Shown here piece by piece: positions 45,821-54,638 of a stretch of 62,214 nucleotides of DNA. The notes beneath the pieces were generated by a model. The model saw only the letters and a list, made by a program, of their open reading frames with translations, was not told where the DNA came from and did not search any database. Numbering within the stretch: position 1 is the first letter of the stretch; each line of letters begins with the position of its first letter. Source of the DNA: Lactonifactor longoviformis DSM 17459 (GTDB taxonomy: Bacteria; Bacillota; Clostridia; Lachnospirales; Lachnospiraceae); NCBI RefSeq assembly GCF_900129135.1, contig NZ_FQVI01000026.1, positions 1 through 62,214 on the forward strand, given 5' to 3'. The position numbers and the translations under genes are program-made.

Positions 45821-46804
45821 ATGAAAGGTGAACTATTAAGGATATTGAGGGAGGCGCCGGGATATGTTTCCGGACAGGAGCTGTGCGAGATTCTGGGCGT
45901 CTCCCGCACCGCCGTGTGGAAGGCTGTAAAGCAGCTGCGGGAGCAGGGATATGTTATTGAGGCTGCTCAGAATAAGGGCTATCATATGGTTGAGGCCCCG
46001 GATGTTATACAAAAAGGCGAGATTATAAGCCGCCTGAATACTAGGTGGCTGGGACAGAATCTTTTGTATCAGGATGAGGTGGATTCCACCAATACCTGGG
46101 CGAAAAGGGCAGGAGAAGACGGCGCTCCCAGCGGAACGGTTACGGTAGCCGATGTCCAGACAAAAGGGAAGGGCAGGAGGGGAAAAAGCTGGGTGACTCC
46201 CAGAGGCACGACCATTGCCATGAGTCTCCTCATACGCCCGGAGTTCGGTCCGGAGCAGGCTTCTATGCTTACGATAGTGGCTGGACTCAGTGTAGCCCAG
46301 GCCATCGCCGTGGAAACTGGTTTGGAGGCACAGATTAAGTGGCCCAATGATGTTGTAGTGGCGGGAAAAAAAGTGTGCGGAATTCTCACGGAGATGAGCG
46401 CGCAGATGGGATATATTGAATATGTCGTCACTGGCATCGGCATTAATGTGAATACCAAGGAGTTTTCCGAAGAGATTAAGGATGTGGCTACTTCTCTTTT
46501 TTTGGAGAGCGGCAGGATGTACAGCCGTGCAGCCCTCATAGCAGGAGTTCTGGAGAGGTTTGAGGAAAACTATGGACGTTTTCTGGAATCAGGGGATTTG
46601 AAGCTTCTTCTGGAGGACTATCAGAAGCTTTTGATTAACTGCAAAAAAGAGATAAAAGTGCTGGATCCCAAGGGACACTATTCCGGCATTTCCCATGGAA
46701 TTAATGAAAAAGGGGAACTGCTGGTGGAGAGAACGGACGGAACTATGACCAGGGTCTTTGCCGGTGAGGTGTCCGTGCGCGGATTGTATGGATATACAGA
46801 GTAA
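45821..46804 (+). CDS. birA: Biotin-[acetyl-CoA-carboxylase] ligase and biotin repressor
   Basis: The 327-residue product has an N-terminal winged HTH (about 1-62, SGQELCEILGVSRTAVWKAVK, minus its last residue), the ligase core with DEVDSTNTWAKR, biotinyl-AMP loop KGKGRRGKSW, and KWPNDVVVAGKKVCGILTE, then a C-terminal SH3-like domain. It attaches biotin to carboxyl carrier proteins, and with the HTH it can repress biotin genes. It is the bifunctional class II form. It lies in an operon-like row with argF, an unknown gene, coaX and dusB. Confidence 0.95.
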   Translation: MKGELLRILREAPGYVSGQELCEILGVSRTAVWKAVKQLREQGYVIEAAQNKGYHMVEAPDVIQKGEIISRLNTRWLGQNLLYQDEVDSTNTWAKRAGEDGAPSGTVTVADVQTKGKGRRGKSWVTPRGTTIAMSLLIRPEFGPEQASMLTIVAGLSVAQAIAVETGLEAQIKWPNDVVVAGKKVCGILTEMSAQMGYIEYVVTGIGINVNTKEFSEEIKDVATSLFLESGRMYSRAALIAGVLERFEENYGRFLESGDLKLLLEDYQKLLINCKKEIKVLDPKGHYSGISHGINEKGELLVERTDGTMTRVFAGEVSVRGLYGYTE

Positions 46805-46830
46805 GAATTGCAGAAAATAGAGGTAAGGCT

Positions 46831-47184
46831 ATGTATGATGACAGAGTAGTATTGTGCGGTGCGAGCGCATATGAGGAAAAATACTATTTTAACCAGGATT
46901 TCGCCGCCCTTCCCCAGTCTATTCAGGACGAGCTTCATATTATGTGTGTACTGTTTACGCAGGATGTGGGCGGAATACTTACATTGGAATATGATGAGGA
47001 CGGGAACCTGGAATTTAAGGTGGAAGCACTGGAAGCGGATGCCATGTTTGATGAGATTGGCAGCGCCCTTAAGATAAAAGAGCTGCAGAGAACCAAGGGA
47101 GAGCTTCTGGAATCCCTGGAATTATATTACCGGGTTTTCTTCCTGGGAGAGGATATGGAAGAGAACGGAGAAAATACAGAATAA
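46831..47184 (+). CDS. Conserved protein of unknown function (DUF6145-like)
   Basis: The 117-residue acidic protein has no signal peptide or membrane segment. It starts [21 protein letters not shown], minus its last residue. A central [19 protein letters not shown] reads as a small beta sheet, and the C-terminal half is helical ([21 protein letters not shown], minus its ends). I recall a similar protein between birA and coaX in Lachnospiraceae annotated as DUF6145, but the name is from memory. The intact frame, G/A-rich ribosome site and tight spacing (26 and 14 bases) make it a real gene. No function is assigned. Confidence 0.8.
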   Translation: MYDDRVVLCGASAYEEKYYFNQDFAALPQSIQDELHIMCVLFTQDVGGILTLEYDEDGNLEFKVEALEADAMFDEIGSALKIKELQRTKGELLESLELYYRVFFLGEDMEENGENTE

Positions 47185-47198
47185 GAGGAGGAGACGAC

Positions 47199-47975
47199 AT
47201 GCTGCTAGTAATCGATGTAGGCAATACCAACATTACCCTGGGGGTATTCCGGGAAAAAGAACTGATGGGGACCTATCGGATGACCACCAGAATGTCCCGG
47301 ACATCGGATGAATACGGGATATTAATGTGTAATATGCTTGAGTATAGAGGGATCTCAAGGCATGAGATTGAAGATGTCATCATCAGTTCCGTAGTGCCGG
47401 ATGTGATGCACTCGCTCAGCAGCAGCATTATCAAATACTTTGACATAAAACCCATTCATGTAGGTCCCGGAACCAAGACGGGCATCCGGGTCAGCGCAGT
47501 TAATCCCAAGGAAATTGGGGCGGACCGTATTGTAGATGCCGTGGCAGCATACTCTCTGTACGGGGGACCTGTGCTTGTTCTGGACTTTGGAACAGCTACT
47601 ACCTACGATCTGATTACGGAGGACGGAAGCTTTGTGGCGGGCATCACTTCTCCCGGGATTGAGATCAGCGCCAGGGCTCTTTGGGAGGACGCAGCAAAGC
47701 TCCCTAAGATTACCATTGAAAAGCCTGTTTCTATTTTGGCAAAGGAGACCATTACCAGCATGCAGGCGGGGCTTGTGTACGGATACATTGGTCAGACTGA
47801 ATATATTATTAAGAAGGTAAAAGAGGAGTCCGGTCTAATTAATCTCAAGGTAGTGGCGACCGGGGGATTGGGTAAAATTATTGCCGATGAGACAGATATG
47901 ATCGACATCTATGACACCCAGTTAACTCTGAAGGGACTGGAAATCATTTACGAGAAAACAAAGAAAGACAGATAG
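47199..47975 (+). CDS. coaX: Type III pantothenate kinase
   Basis: The 258-residue product starts [16 protein letters not shown] (phosphate 1 motif of the ASKHA fold), then [29 protein letters not shown], minus its last residue, [11 protein letters not shown] and the [17 protein letters not shown] block. It performs the first step of coenzyme A synthesis and, unlike type I, is not inhibited by CoA. AGAGGAGGAG is the ribosome site. It is 11 bases ahead of dusB, so the two are co-transcribed. Confidence 0.96.
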   Translation: MLLVIDVGNTNITLGVFREKELMGTYRMTTRMSRTSDEYGILMCNMLEYRGISRHEIEDVIISSVVPDVMHSLSSSIIKYFDIKPIHVGPGTKTGIRVSAVNPKEIGADRIVDAVAAYSLYGGPVLVLDFGTATTYDLITEDGSFVAGITSPGIEISARALWEDAAKLPKITIEKPVSILAKETITSMQAGLVYGYIGQTEYIIKKVKEESGLINLKVVATGGLGKIIADETDMIDIYDTQLTLKGLEIIYEKTKKDR

Positions 47976-47986
47976 GTAGCAAAATC

Positions 47987-48955
47987 ATGCAGATTGGCAA
48001 CGTAGTATTGAAGAATAATCTGATTCTGGCACCTATGGCAGGGGTAACCGACCTGCCTTTTCGTTTGCTTTGCAAGGAACAGGGGGCGGGGCTTTTATGT
48101 ATGGAGATGATCAGTGCAAAGGCCATCTATTTCGGGAACAAAAATACAGAGGCACTCATGGAAATAGATGAGCGGGAACACCCTGTCGCCCTTCAGCTGT
48201 TCGGATCCGATCCCTATATTATCAGTGAGATGGCGAAAAAAATCGAAGAACGGCCCTTTGATATTCTGGACCTTAATATGGGCTGCCCGGTTCCTAAGGT
48301 AGTGAATAACGGGGAGGGATCTGCACTTATGAAGAACCCGGGGCTGATTCATGAAATAGTGAGCAAAACAGTGAAAGCAATCTCCAAGCCGGTAACCGTT
48401 AAAATACGGAAGGGTTTTACAGAAGACAGTGTAAACGCAGTGGAGACAGCCAAAATCATAGAGGACGCCGGGGCAGCGGCAGTTGCCGTTCACGGGAGAA
48501 CCAGAGAACAATATTATTCAGGGAAGGCAGACTGGGACATCATACGCCGTGTGAAAGACGCAGTATCCATACCTGTTATAGGAAACGGGGATGTAGACTC
48601 CCCTGAGCGGGCAAAAGCACTGGCGGAGGAGACAGGATGCGACGGAATCATGGTAGGGCGCGCCGCCAGGGGGAATCCCTGGCTGTTTCATCAGATTCTC
48701 CACTACTTCCAAACAGGAGAAATAGAACCCAAACCAACAGTGGATGAAGTATCAGACATGATACTCCGCCATGCCCGCCTGCAGATTGCGTGCAAAGGCG
48801 AGTATACAGGGATCCGCGAGATGAGGAAGCATGTAGCCTGGTATACCGCGGGCTTTCCTCATTCCGCTAGACTGAGAGAGAGGGTAAACCAGATCGAGAG
48901 CCTGGAGGACCTGGAGAGGGACGTGTACCTTTTAAAAAGAACACGTCCCAAATGA
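47987..48955 (+). CDS. dusB: tRNA-dihydrouridine synthase
   Basis: The 322-residue FMN enzyme has the start VLKNNLILAPMAGVTDLPFRL, minus its last residue, LNMGCPVPKVVNNGEGSALMK, minus its last residue, the catalytic Cys in that MGCP, KIRKGF, and VHGRTREQYYSGKADW with GDVDSPERA. It reduces specific uridines in tRNA D-loops. The last residues (DVYLLKRTRPK) are read from a palindromic repeat at 48918-48949, so the C-terminus is probably extended or replaced by repeat DNA. Its second domain looks otherwise complete. Confidence 0.95.
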   Translation: MQIGNVVLKNNLILAPMAGVTDLPFRLLCKEQGAGLLCMEMISAKAIYFGNKNTEALMEIDEREHPVALQLFGSDPYIISEMAKKIEERPFDILDLNMGCPVPKVVNNGEGSALMKNPGLIHEIVSKTVKAISKPVTVKIRKGFTEDSVNAVETAKIIEDAGAAAVAVHGRTREQYYSGKADWDIIRRVKDAVSIPVIGNGDVDSPERAKALAEETGCDGIMVGRAARGNPWLFHQILHYFQTGEIEPKPTVDEVSDMILRHARLQIACKGEYTGIREMRKHVAWYTAGFPHSARLRERVNQIESLEDLERDVYLLKRTRPK

Positions 48956-48994
48956 GGCATGGCCTGTCCCTTTTTGAGAGTGGCCTGTCCCCAA
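48918..48994. repeat. Dispersed palindromic repeat, copy C
   Basis: GGGACGTGT (48918-48926) and ACACGTCCC (48941-48949) enclose an imperfect A/T core and code for the dusB C-terminus. Then TGGCCTGTCCC occurs twice (48960-48970 and 48981-48991), separated by TTTTTGAGAG. Copy A has the same hairpin followed by the same TGGCCTGTCCCTTTTTGA module. Confidence 0.85.
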
Positions 48995-49014
48995 TTGCGA
49001 CTTAATGAAAAACC

Positions 49015-49043
49015 TTGACAATCCCTCTGGTATCCGCTATAAT
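49015..49043 (+). promoter_or_regulatory. Promoter of greA-lysS
   Basis: TTGACA (49015-49020), 17-base spacer, TATAAT (49038-49043): both hexamers match the sigma-A consensus exactly. The leader to the ATG at 49142 is about 90 bases. Confidence 0.9.
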
Positions 49044-49141
49044 ACTGTGATTGTTAAAAGGAAAAGTCTAAGCATTTATCACATAAATTTTAACATGAAA
49101 GACAAGAATTTTAATATGTAAGAAAGGGTGTAGAATAAGAC

Positions 49142-49624
49142 ATGGAAGAAAAGAAGAACTTGCTTACCTATGGGGGACTGAAAAAATTAGAGGATGAGCT
49201 TCAGGACCTGAAGGTATACCGCAGAAAAGAAGTGGCCCAGAAAATTAAAGAGGCAAGAGAGCAGGGGGACTTGTCGGAGAACGCTGAATACGATGCGGCT
49301 AAGGATGAGCAGCGCGATATTGAAGCCCGCATTGAAGAGATTGAGAAGATTCTGAAAAACGCAGAAGTCGTAGTGGAAGATGAAGTGGATCTTGAGAAAA
49401 TTGGCGTTGGATGCAAGGTAAAGGTTCACGACTTTGAATATGAAGAAGACATTGAGTTTAAAATCGTTGGATCAACGGAGGCGAACAGCCTGGAAGGAAA
49501 GATTTCTAACGAGTCTCCTGTGGGCAAGGCTTTGATTGGAGCCAGAGCAGGGGAAACGGTGAGTGTGGAAATGCCGTCCGGCATTATAGAATATAAAGTT
49601 CTGGAAATACAGAGAAACGTATAA
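49142..49624 (+). CDS. greA: Transcription elongation factor GreA
   Basis: The 160-residue product has an N-terminal coiled coil (about 8-80) with the tip motif [15 protein letters not shown], whose acidic residues reach into the polymerase channel. The C-terminal FKBP-like domain ([21 protein letters not shown], minus its last residue, [13 protein letters not shown]) follows. It rescues backtracked RNA polymerase by stimulating transcript cleavage. It has a strong own promoter and is followed closely by lysS, a common Firmicute pairing. Confidence 0.97.
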   Translation: MEEKKNLLTYGGLKKLEDELQDLKVYRRKEVAQKIKEAREQGDLSENAEYDAAKDEQRDIEARIEEIEKILKNAEVVVEDEVDLEKIGVGCKVKVHDFEYEEDIEFKIVGSTEANSLEGKISNESPVGKALIGARAGETVSVEMPSGIIEYKVLEIQRNV

Positions 49625-49637
49625 GGGAGTGGAAAAA

Positions 49638-51560
49638 GTGGCACAGCAGCAGAAAAATGCACAGGAACAGGATATTAACCAGTTATTAAAGGTACGCCGG
49701 GAGAAGCTTGCGGATCTTCAGGCTAACGGCAGGAATCCTTTTGAAATTGTAAAATACGATGTAACACATCACAGCCAGGAAATCAAAGATAACTTTGAGA
49801 CACTGGAGGGACAGACGGTAAGTATCGCAGGCCGTATGATGTCCAAACGCGTTATGGGAAAGGCATCCTTCTGCAACGTTCAGGATCTGCAGGGGGGAAT
49901 CCAATCCTATGTGGCCAGGGACAGTGTCGGGGAAGAACCCTACAAAGATTTTAAAAAGATGGACATCGGTGATATTGTGGGGATCAGAGGCGAGGTATTC
50001 AAGACAAAGACAGGAGAAATCTCCCTCCATGCTGCGGAAGTTACGCTGCTGTCCAAGAGTCTGCAGATCCTTCCTGAGAAGTTCCACGGATTGACCAACA
50101 CGGATCTCCGCTACCGCCAGAGATATGTGGATCTGATCATGAACGCGGAAGTCAAGGATACGTTTATCAAGCGTTCACAGATTATCAGCGCCATCCGCAG
50201 ATACCTGGGCCAGGAGGGATTCCTGGAGGTGGAGACACCTATGCTGGTATCCAACGCGGGAGGAGCCGCTGCCCGTCCCTTCGAGACCCATTTTAATGCG
50301 CTGGACGAGGATTTTAAGCTGAGAATCTCTCTGGAATTATATTTAAAGAGGCTGATTGTAGGCGGAATGGAGCGGGTATATGAGATTGGACGGGTATTCC
50401 GCAACGAAGGCCTGGACACAAGACATAACCCGGAATTCACTCTGATGGAACTGTATCAGGCGTACACTGACTACAATGGCATGATGGACCTTACGGAGAA
50501 TCTGTACCGTTTTGTAGCTCAGGAGGTACTGGGTACTACAACTATTACCTACAACGGCGTTGAGATGGATCTCGGCAGGCCTTTTGAGCGCATCACTATG
50601 CTGGATGCGGTGAAGAAGTATGCAGGCGTTGATTTTAATGAGATTCATACTCTGGAGGAGGCAAGAGCTGCTGCCAGGGAACACCACGTACCGTTTGAAG
50701 AAAGGCATAAAAAAGGAGATATCCTGAGCCTGTTCTTCGAAGAATTTGCGGAAGAGCATCTGATCCAGCCAACCTTTGTTATGGATCATCCCATTGAGAT
50801 ATCACCCCTTACAAAGAAGAAACCGGGGAATCCTGAATATGTGGAGCGCTTCGAGTTCTTCATGAATGGATGGGAGCTGGCCAACGCATACTCGGAGCTG
50901 AACGACCCCATAGATCAGCGGGAACGCTTCCAGGCACAGGAAGAGCTTCTTGCTCAGGGTGATGAAGAAGCAAACCATACAGATGAAGATTTCCTGAACG
51001 CACTGGAGATCGGCATGCCGCCGACCGGGGGTATCGGATTCGGAATTGACCGGATGGTTATGCTGCTGACGGATTCAGCGGCTATCAGAGATGTTCTGCT
51101 GTTCCCGACAATGAAGTCTCTGGACGCTAAAAAGGGCGAGGCAAAGGCTGAAAAGGCCGCTGCAGCAAAAGCAGAGGAGAAGCCTGACTTTTCTAATGTG
51201 AAGATTGAGCCGCTCTTTGAAGAAGTGGTTGACTTTGATACTTTCAGCAAATCGGATTTCCGCGCTGTGAAGATTGAAGCCTGCGAAGCTGTTCCGAAGA
51301 GTAAGAAGCTATTGAAATTTACCCTGAATGACGGAACAGACCGGAAACGCACAATTTTAAGCGGTATCCACGAATATTATGAGCCGGAAGAGCTGATCGG
51401 AAAAACGGCAATCGCTATTGTAAATCTGCCGCCGAGAAAGATGATGGGCGTTGATTCTGAAGGTATGCTGATTTCGGCAGTACATGAGGAAGAGGGCAGA
51501 GAAGGGTTAAACCTTCTGATGGTAGATGACCGGATTCCCGCGGGAGCGAAGCTGTATTAA
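49638..51560 (+). CDS. lysS: Lysyl-tRNA synthetase (class II) with C-terminal tRNA-binding (Trbp111/EMAPII-like) domain
   Basis: The likely start is GTG 49638 (GGGAG upstream); GTG 49629 is too close to that site. The 640-residue product has an OB-fold anticodon domain (about 55-165), then the class II core with [47 protein letters not shown], and [16 protein letters not shown] (motif 3). LysRS normally ends near 495. Here an Ala/Lys/Glu linker (about 498-515) leads to a 110-residue OB-type domain ([21 protein letters not shown], minus its last residue; [29 protein letters not shown]). It matches the tRNA-binding domain usually found at the end of MetRS. It should raise tRNA affinity. Confidence 0.95.
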   Translation: MAQQQKNAQEQDINQLLKVRREKLADLQANGRNPFEIVKYDVTHHSQEIKDNFETLEGQTVSIAGRMMSKRVMGKASFCNVQDLQGGIQSYVARDSVGEEPYKDFKKMDIGDIVGIRGEVFKTKTGEISLHAAEVTLLSKSLQILPEKFHGLTNTDLRYRQRYVDLIMNAEVKDTFIKRSQIISAIRRYLGQEGFLEVETPMLVSNAGGAAARPFETHFNALDEDFKLRISLELYLKRLIVGGMERVYEIGRVFRNEGLDTRHNPEFTLMELYQAYTDYNGMMDLTENLYRFVAQEVLGTTTITYNGVEMDLGRPFERITMLDAVKKYAGVDFNEIHTLEEARAAAREHHVPFEERHKKGDILSLFFEEFAEEHLIQPTFVMDHPIEISPLTKKKPGNPEYVERFEFFMNGWELANAYSELNDPIDQRERFQAQEELLAQGDEEANHTDEDFLNALEIGMPPTGGIGFGIDRMVMLLTDSAAIRDVLLFPTMKSLDAKKGEAKAEKAAAAKAEEKPDFSNVKIEPLFEEVVDFDTFSKSDFRAVKIEACEAVPKSKKLLKFTLNDGTDRKRTILSGIHEYYEPEELIGKTAIAIVNLPPRKMMGVDSEGMLISAVHEEEGREGLNLLMVDDRIPAGAKLY

Positions 51561-51598
51561 AGCCCGGCGAATCAGTATATAAATAGACAGAATTGCAA

Positions 51599-51640
51599 GG
51601 ACACTTTTCTAAAAGAAATTTTAGGAAGGTGTCTTTTTGT
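51599..51640 (+). terminator. Terminator of greA-lysS
   Basis: GGACAC (51599-51604) with GTGTC (51629-51633) and an inner CTAAAA/TTTTAG stem, followed by TTTTTGT. Confidence 0.75.
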
Positions 51641-52289
51641 ATGCGCAGATCATAAAAGAGCCGGAACTGTAAGTAAAAGGCAAGCCTAAAAGAGGCTAAA
51701 ATAGGGGATTGTCCGGCTGATGTGCGTGCCATGAAATAATATTTCTGGATGAATGAGAAATATTATTTCATATGAATTCAACGGCCGATTAATTATGTTG
51801 TGCATAATGCACAAAAATAAAATCATAGCAAAGGTTAATGTTGACTTATTGCAAAATAGTGATAAAATAAAATTACACAATAGAACAGTCAAACATGCAT
51901 GATTAATGAAAACGGACATTAAAAGATACAAATTTCGACAATATATGAAATTATATTACATGCATGGAGGCGAAAATAAAAAAGGGGTTTCCTGAATCAT
52001 CCAAAGTCAGGAGTTCCCAGGGAAGGTGGTTGATAGACAATCCCTCAGAATATAAGATTACTGATTTTGCCGGTTCATATAAATCTTATGGAACAGCGGG
52101 GGATATGAAAGGAATTGTAACACACAGAATGCAAACATTGCAGAAAGGCACAGCAGAGCGCTGTGTTCCCCGGCATAGAGCGGACCGGCAGTTACGGGGA
52201 GAAATGTTCATTCATTTAGCGCATTCATCTTAGAGATGAGCGAAATGGAAAAAAGGAAAAATATTTGACGAAATTAGGGAGGAGTCATT
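51641..52289 (+). promoter_or_regulatory. Control region and long leader of the sugar locus
   Basis: Between lysS and the SBP gene there are about 730 bases without a firm gene. There are two clean inverted repeats: ATGAAATAATATTT (51731-51744) with its complement (51758-51771), and the 17-base palindrome TTGTGCAT-A-ATGCACAA (51798-51814). The promoter is TTGACT (51841-51846), 16 bases, TAAAAT (51863-51868). The transcript leader would then be about 410 bases, ending with the ribosome site AGGGAGGAG before 52290. An 89-codon frame at 51964-52233 has no ribosome site and is not called. Confidence 0.6.
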
Positions 52290-53621
52290 ATGAAACTGAG
52301 AACAATCATGAAAAAGGGACTTGCCGTTGGTTTGATGGGTATTATGATGGTAAGTCTGGCTGCCTGCGGAGACAACAAGGAAGAAGAAAAAACAAATGCT
52401 GAAACAGATACCAAAACGGAAGCAAAAGCCGATGAAACCGGATCTGACGCTAAAAGTGATGTGACACTGAAGTTCCAGCAGTGGTGGGGCGCAGAACTTC
52501 CGGAGGGATATTTGGATGATATTTGTGCCAAATATGAAGAAGAGACAGGCGTGAAGGTTGAGCTGTTAACAGCACCATGGGCGGATACAAAGACAGCTAT
52601 CACAGCAGGCGCAACAAATGGCACCATCGCAGATATCATAAGCGTGGATGGTGCGTGGCTTTCAGAATTTGTTGACATGGGTGTTCTGACTAACGTAGAA
52701 GATGCAGGTGTAGACAGCAGCCTTGCAAGTGACATCTGGAAAGTAGATGGTACAGGCTACGTGGTTCCTGTCCTGAACTTTGCATATCCGATGTATGTAA
52801 ATATGGATATTCTGAAAGAGGCCGGAGTTGAAACAGTTCCTACCACATGGACTGAACTGAAGGACGCATGTAAGAAGATCACAGATGCAGGAAAATCTGC
52901 ATTCGCGTTAAACCTTGGAACCACAAACGCTAATGGAATCCAGAACGTATTTATGGGAACCGGCTGGGGTTCAGGAATCAGTCTCAAGGATGAAAGCGGA
53001 GCATACAAGACAAAAGACAATGCAGGTCTTGCGTCTCTTGCTGAGATGTTTAAGGGGCTTTACGATGACGGTTCTTTATATCCGGGTATGAGCACACTGG
53101 AAGAGTCTGAGATGACAAGTAACTTTGCAGCAGGCAACTGTGCATTTACAGTGGCATCTGCAGCTACTATGAGTCAGTTTACAGACATTAACTTTGAGGC
53201 TACTACAATCCCGGTAAAAGATGATTTCAAAGACAAGAGCGGTATCTGCTATGCAAGCTGGGCAGTAGGTATTTCAGAATCCTGCGAGAACAAAGAAGAA
53301 GCAGCTAAGTTTATCAACTACCTGCTTGGCGGCATTGACGGAAAAGATGGTTCTGCATCTGCAGGATTAGCAGCTACAATGTCAGCATTCCCGAACAGTA
53401 CGGTTGCTGAACCGGATTACAGCAAGGCACCAAAACAGTTCCAGGATTACTATGAGTTATACAAACAAAATTATGTAATCAATGAATTTATTGGACTTCC
53501 TAACGCATCCGATGTAATGACCTCTATGACAAACGATCTGACCACATATCTTGAAGGTAAAATTGACATCGACACACTGCTTTCTAACTGGCAGGGTTAC
53601 CTTGACGCCGCAGGAAAGTAA
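52290..53621 (+). CDS. Sugar-binding lipoprotein of an ABC importer
   Basis: The 443-residue family 1 solute-binding protein has a lipoprotein signal with lipobox SLAAC (Cys26), then an acidic flexible linker to about 52. The body has LKFQQWWGAELPEGYLDDICA, minus its last residue, near 55, DIISVDGAWLSEFVDMGVLTN, minus its last residue, and PMYVNMDILKEAGVETVPTTW, minus its last residue, typical of MalE/UgpB-type proteins. It delivers a sugar to the two permeases downstream. The ligand is not readable; the locus enzymes suggest lyxose, mannose or a related monosaccharide. A stable hairpin after the gene probably favours its expression over the permeases. Confidence 0.93.
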   Translation: MKLRTIMKKGLAVGLMGIMMVSLAACGDNKEEEKTNAETDTKTEAKADETGSDAKSDVTLKFQQWWGAELPEGYLDDICAKYEEETGVKVELLTAPWADTKTAITAGATNGTIADIISVDGAWLSEFVDMGVLTNVEDAGVDSSLASDIWKVDGTGYVVPVLNFAYPMYVNMDILKEAGVETVPTTWTELKDACKKITDAGKSAFALNLGTTNANGIQNVFMGTGWGSGISLKDESGAYKTKDNAGLASLAEMFKGLYDDGSLYPGMSTLEESEMTSNFAAGNCAFTVASAATMSQFTDINFEATTIPVKDDFKDKSGICYASWAVGISESCENKEEAAKFINYLLGGIDGKDGSASAGLAATMSAFPNSTVAEPDYSKAPKQFQDYYELYKQNYVINEFIGLPNASDVMTSMTNDLTTYLEGKIDIDTLLSNWQGYLDAAGK

Positions 53622-53643
53622 ATAATTGAGGAAGTAAAATAAG

Positions 53644-53676
53644 AATGGGGAGCGGGGGTAATCCCTGCCCCCCATT
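53644..53676 (+). terminator. Attenuator-like hairpin between SBP and permease genes
   Basis: AATGGGGAGCGGGG (from 53644) pairs with CCCTGCCCCCCATT (to 53676) with minor bulges and a TAAT loop; the tail is only TTTCT. Such hairpins in ABC operons stabilise or truncate the transcript, giving excess binding protein. Confidence 0.65.
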
Positions 53677-53689
53677 TCTAAGAAGCAGC

Positions 53690-53729
53690 TTTAACTTTAG
53701 TGAAAGAATCTTTGGTCCATAAAGTTAAA
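53690..53729 (+). promoter_or_regulatory. Perfect 10-bp inverted repeat just before the permease genes
   Basis: TTTAACTTTA (53690-53699) and TAAAGTTAAA (53720-53729) flank a 20-base loop, ending 24 bases before the TTG start at 53754. It may be an internal operator or an RNA stem near the ribosome site. Confidence 0.55.
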
Positions 53730-53753
53730 ATAGGATAATAGGAGGGACTGATT

Positions 53754-54635
53754 TTGAAGTTAACAGGAAAGAAAACTGCACCATACAGATATCTTGCCCC
53801 GACGATACTGCTTATGATTGTTTTTATGGTAATCCCTATCTGCATGGTAATCGGTTACTCTTTTGTGGATAAAGCTGTCGTCTCGCAGAACCCGCAGTTT
53901 GTCGGATTGGAAAATTATAAAACAATATTTGCAGACAACGAGTATATAGGAGCAATTTCTAATACCATAATTTTTGTAGTGGTAAGTGTAGTTGCACATT
54001 TAATTCTGGGCATGCTGTTTGCAATGCTGCTGAATTCCAAATATTTTAAAAGCAGGACAAAAACAATAGCCCGTGTTATTTATATTCTTCCATGGGTATT
54101 TACCGCATCCGTTGTTGCGATTCTGTGGAAGCTGATGTTACAGCCGTCGGGTATTGTAAATTATCTCCTGTCGATCTTTCCGCAGATATCCCGAAATACT
54201 GAGTGGCTGAGCAACAGCTCAATCGCGCTGGCAGTTATCTGCTTTATCAATATCTGGTGCGGCTATCCGTTTTATATGATTAGTATTCTTGCAGGCCTGC
54301 AGGGAATCTCCGGAGACTTGTATGAGAGCGCCGCTATTGACGGTTCAACGGCCGTTAAGAGCTTCCTGCATATAACCATTCCGCAATTGAAACCGATTTT
54401 GATTAGTATCGCGATGTTAGATTTTATCTGGACACTGCAGTCCTTCAATGTTATCTGGATGTTAACTGGCGGCGGTCCGGTAAATGCAACAGAGACGTTG
54501 AGTATATATATTTACAAAAAAGCATTCCAGAAAGTGGATTACAGTATGGCCGCAACGGCAGCTACCATATTGCTCGTGGTCTGTATATTTATTGCCGTAT
54601 TCTATGTGAGACAGCAGAAGAAAGTGAGGGAATAG
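53754..54635 (+). CDS. ABC sugar importer permease, MalF/UgpA type
   Basis: The start is TTG 53754 with AGGAGGGA ahead. The 293-residue integral membrane protein has six hydrophobic segments (the first is APTILLMIVFMVIPICMVIGY, minus its last residue) and the EAA loop YESAAIDGSTAVKSFLHITIP, minus its last residue, near 205, which docks the ATPase. It forms a heterodimer with the next gene product. A 3-base gap separates them. No ATP-binding subunit is encoded in the window. Confidence 0.93.
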   Translation: MKLTGKKTAPYRYLAPTILLMIVFMVIPICMVIGYSFVDKAVVSQNPQFVGLENYKTIFADNEYIGAISNTIIFVVVSVVAHLILGMLFAMLLNSKYFKSRTKTIARVIYILPWVFTASVVAILWKLMLQPSGIVNYLLSIFPQISRNTEWLSNSSIALAVICFINIWCGYPFYMISILAGLQGISGDLYESAAIDGSTAVKSFLHITIPQLKPILISIAMLDFIWTLQSFNVIWMLTGGGPVNATETLSIYIYKKAFQKVDYSMAATAATILLVVCIFIAVFYVRQQKKVRE

Positions 54636-54638
54636 GGG

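Noticed and set aside
51964-52233. 89-codon frame in the leader of the sugar locus
   Set aside because: No ribosome site, odd composition and no recognisable fold. Kept only as a test point for the leader.
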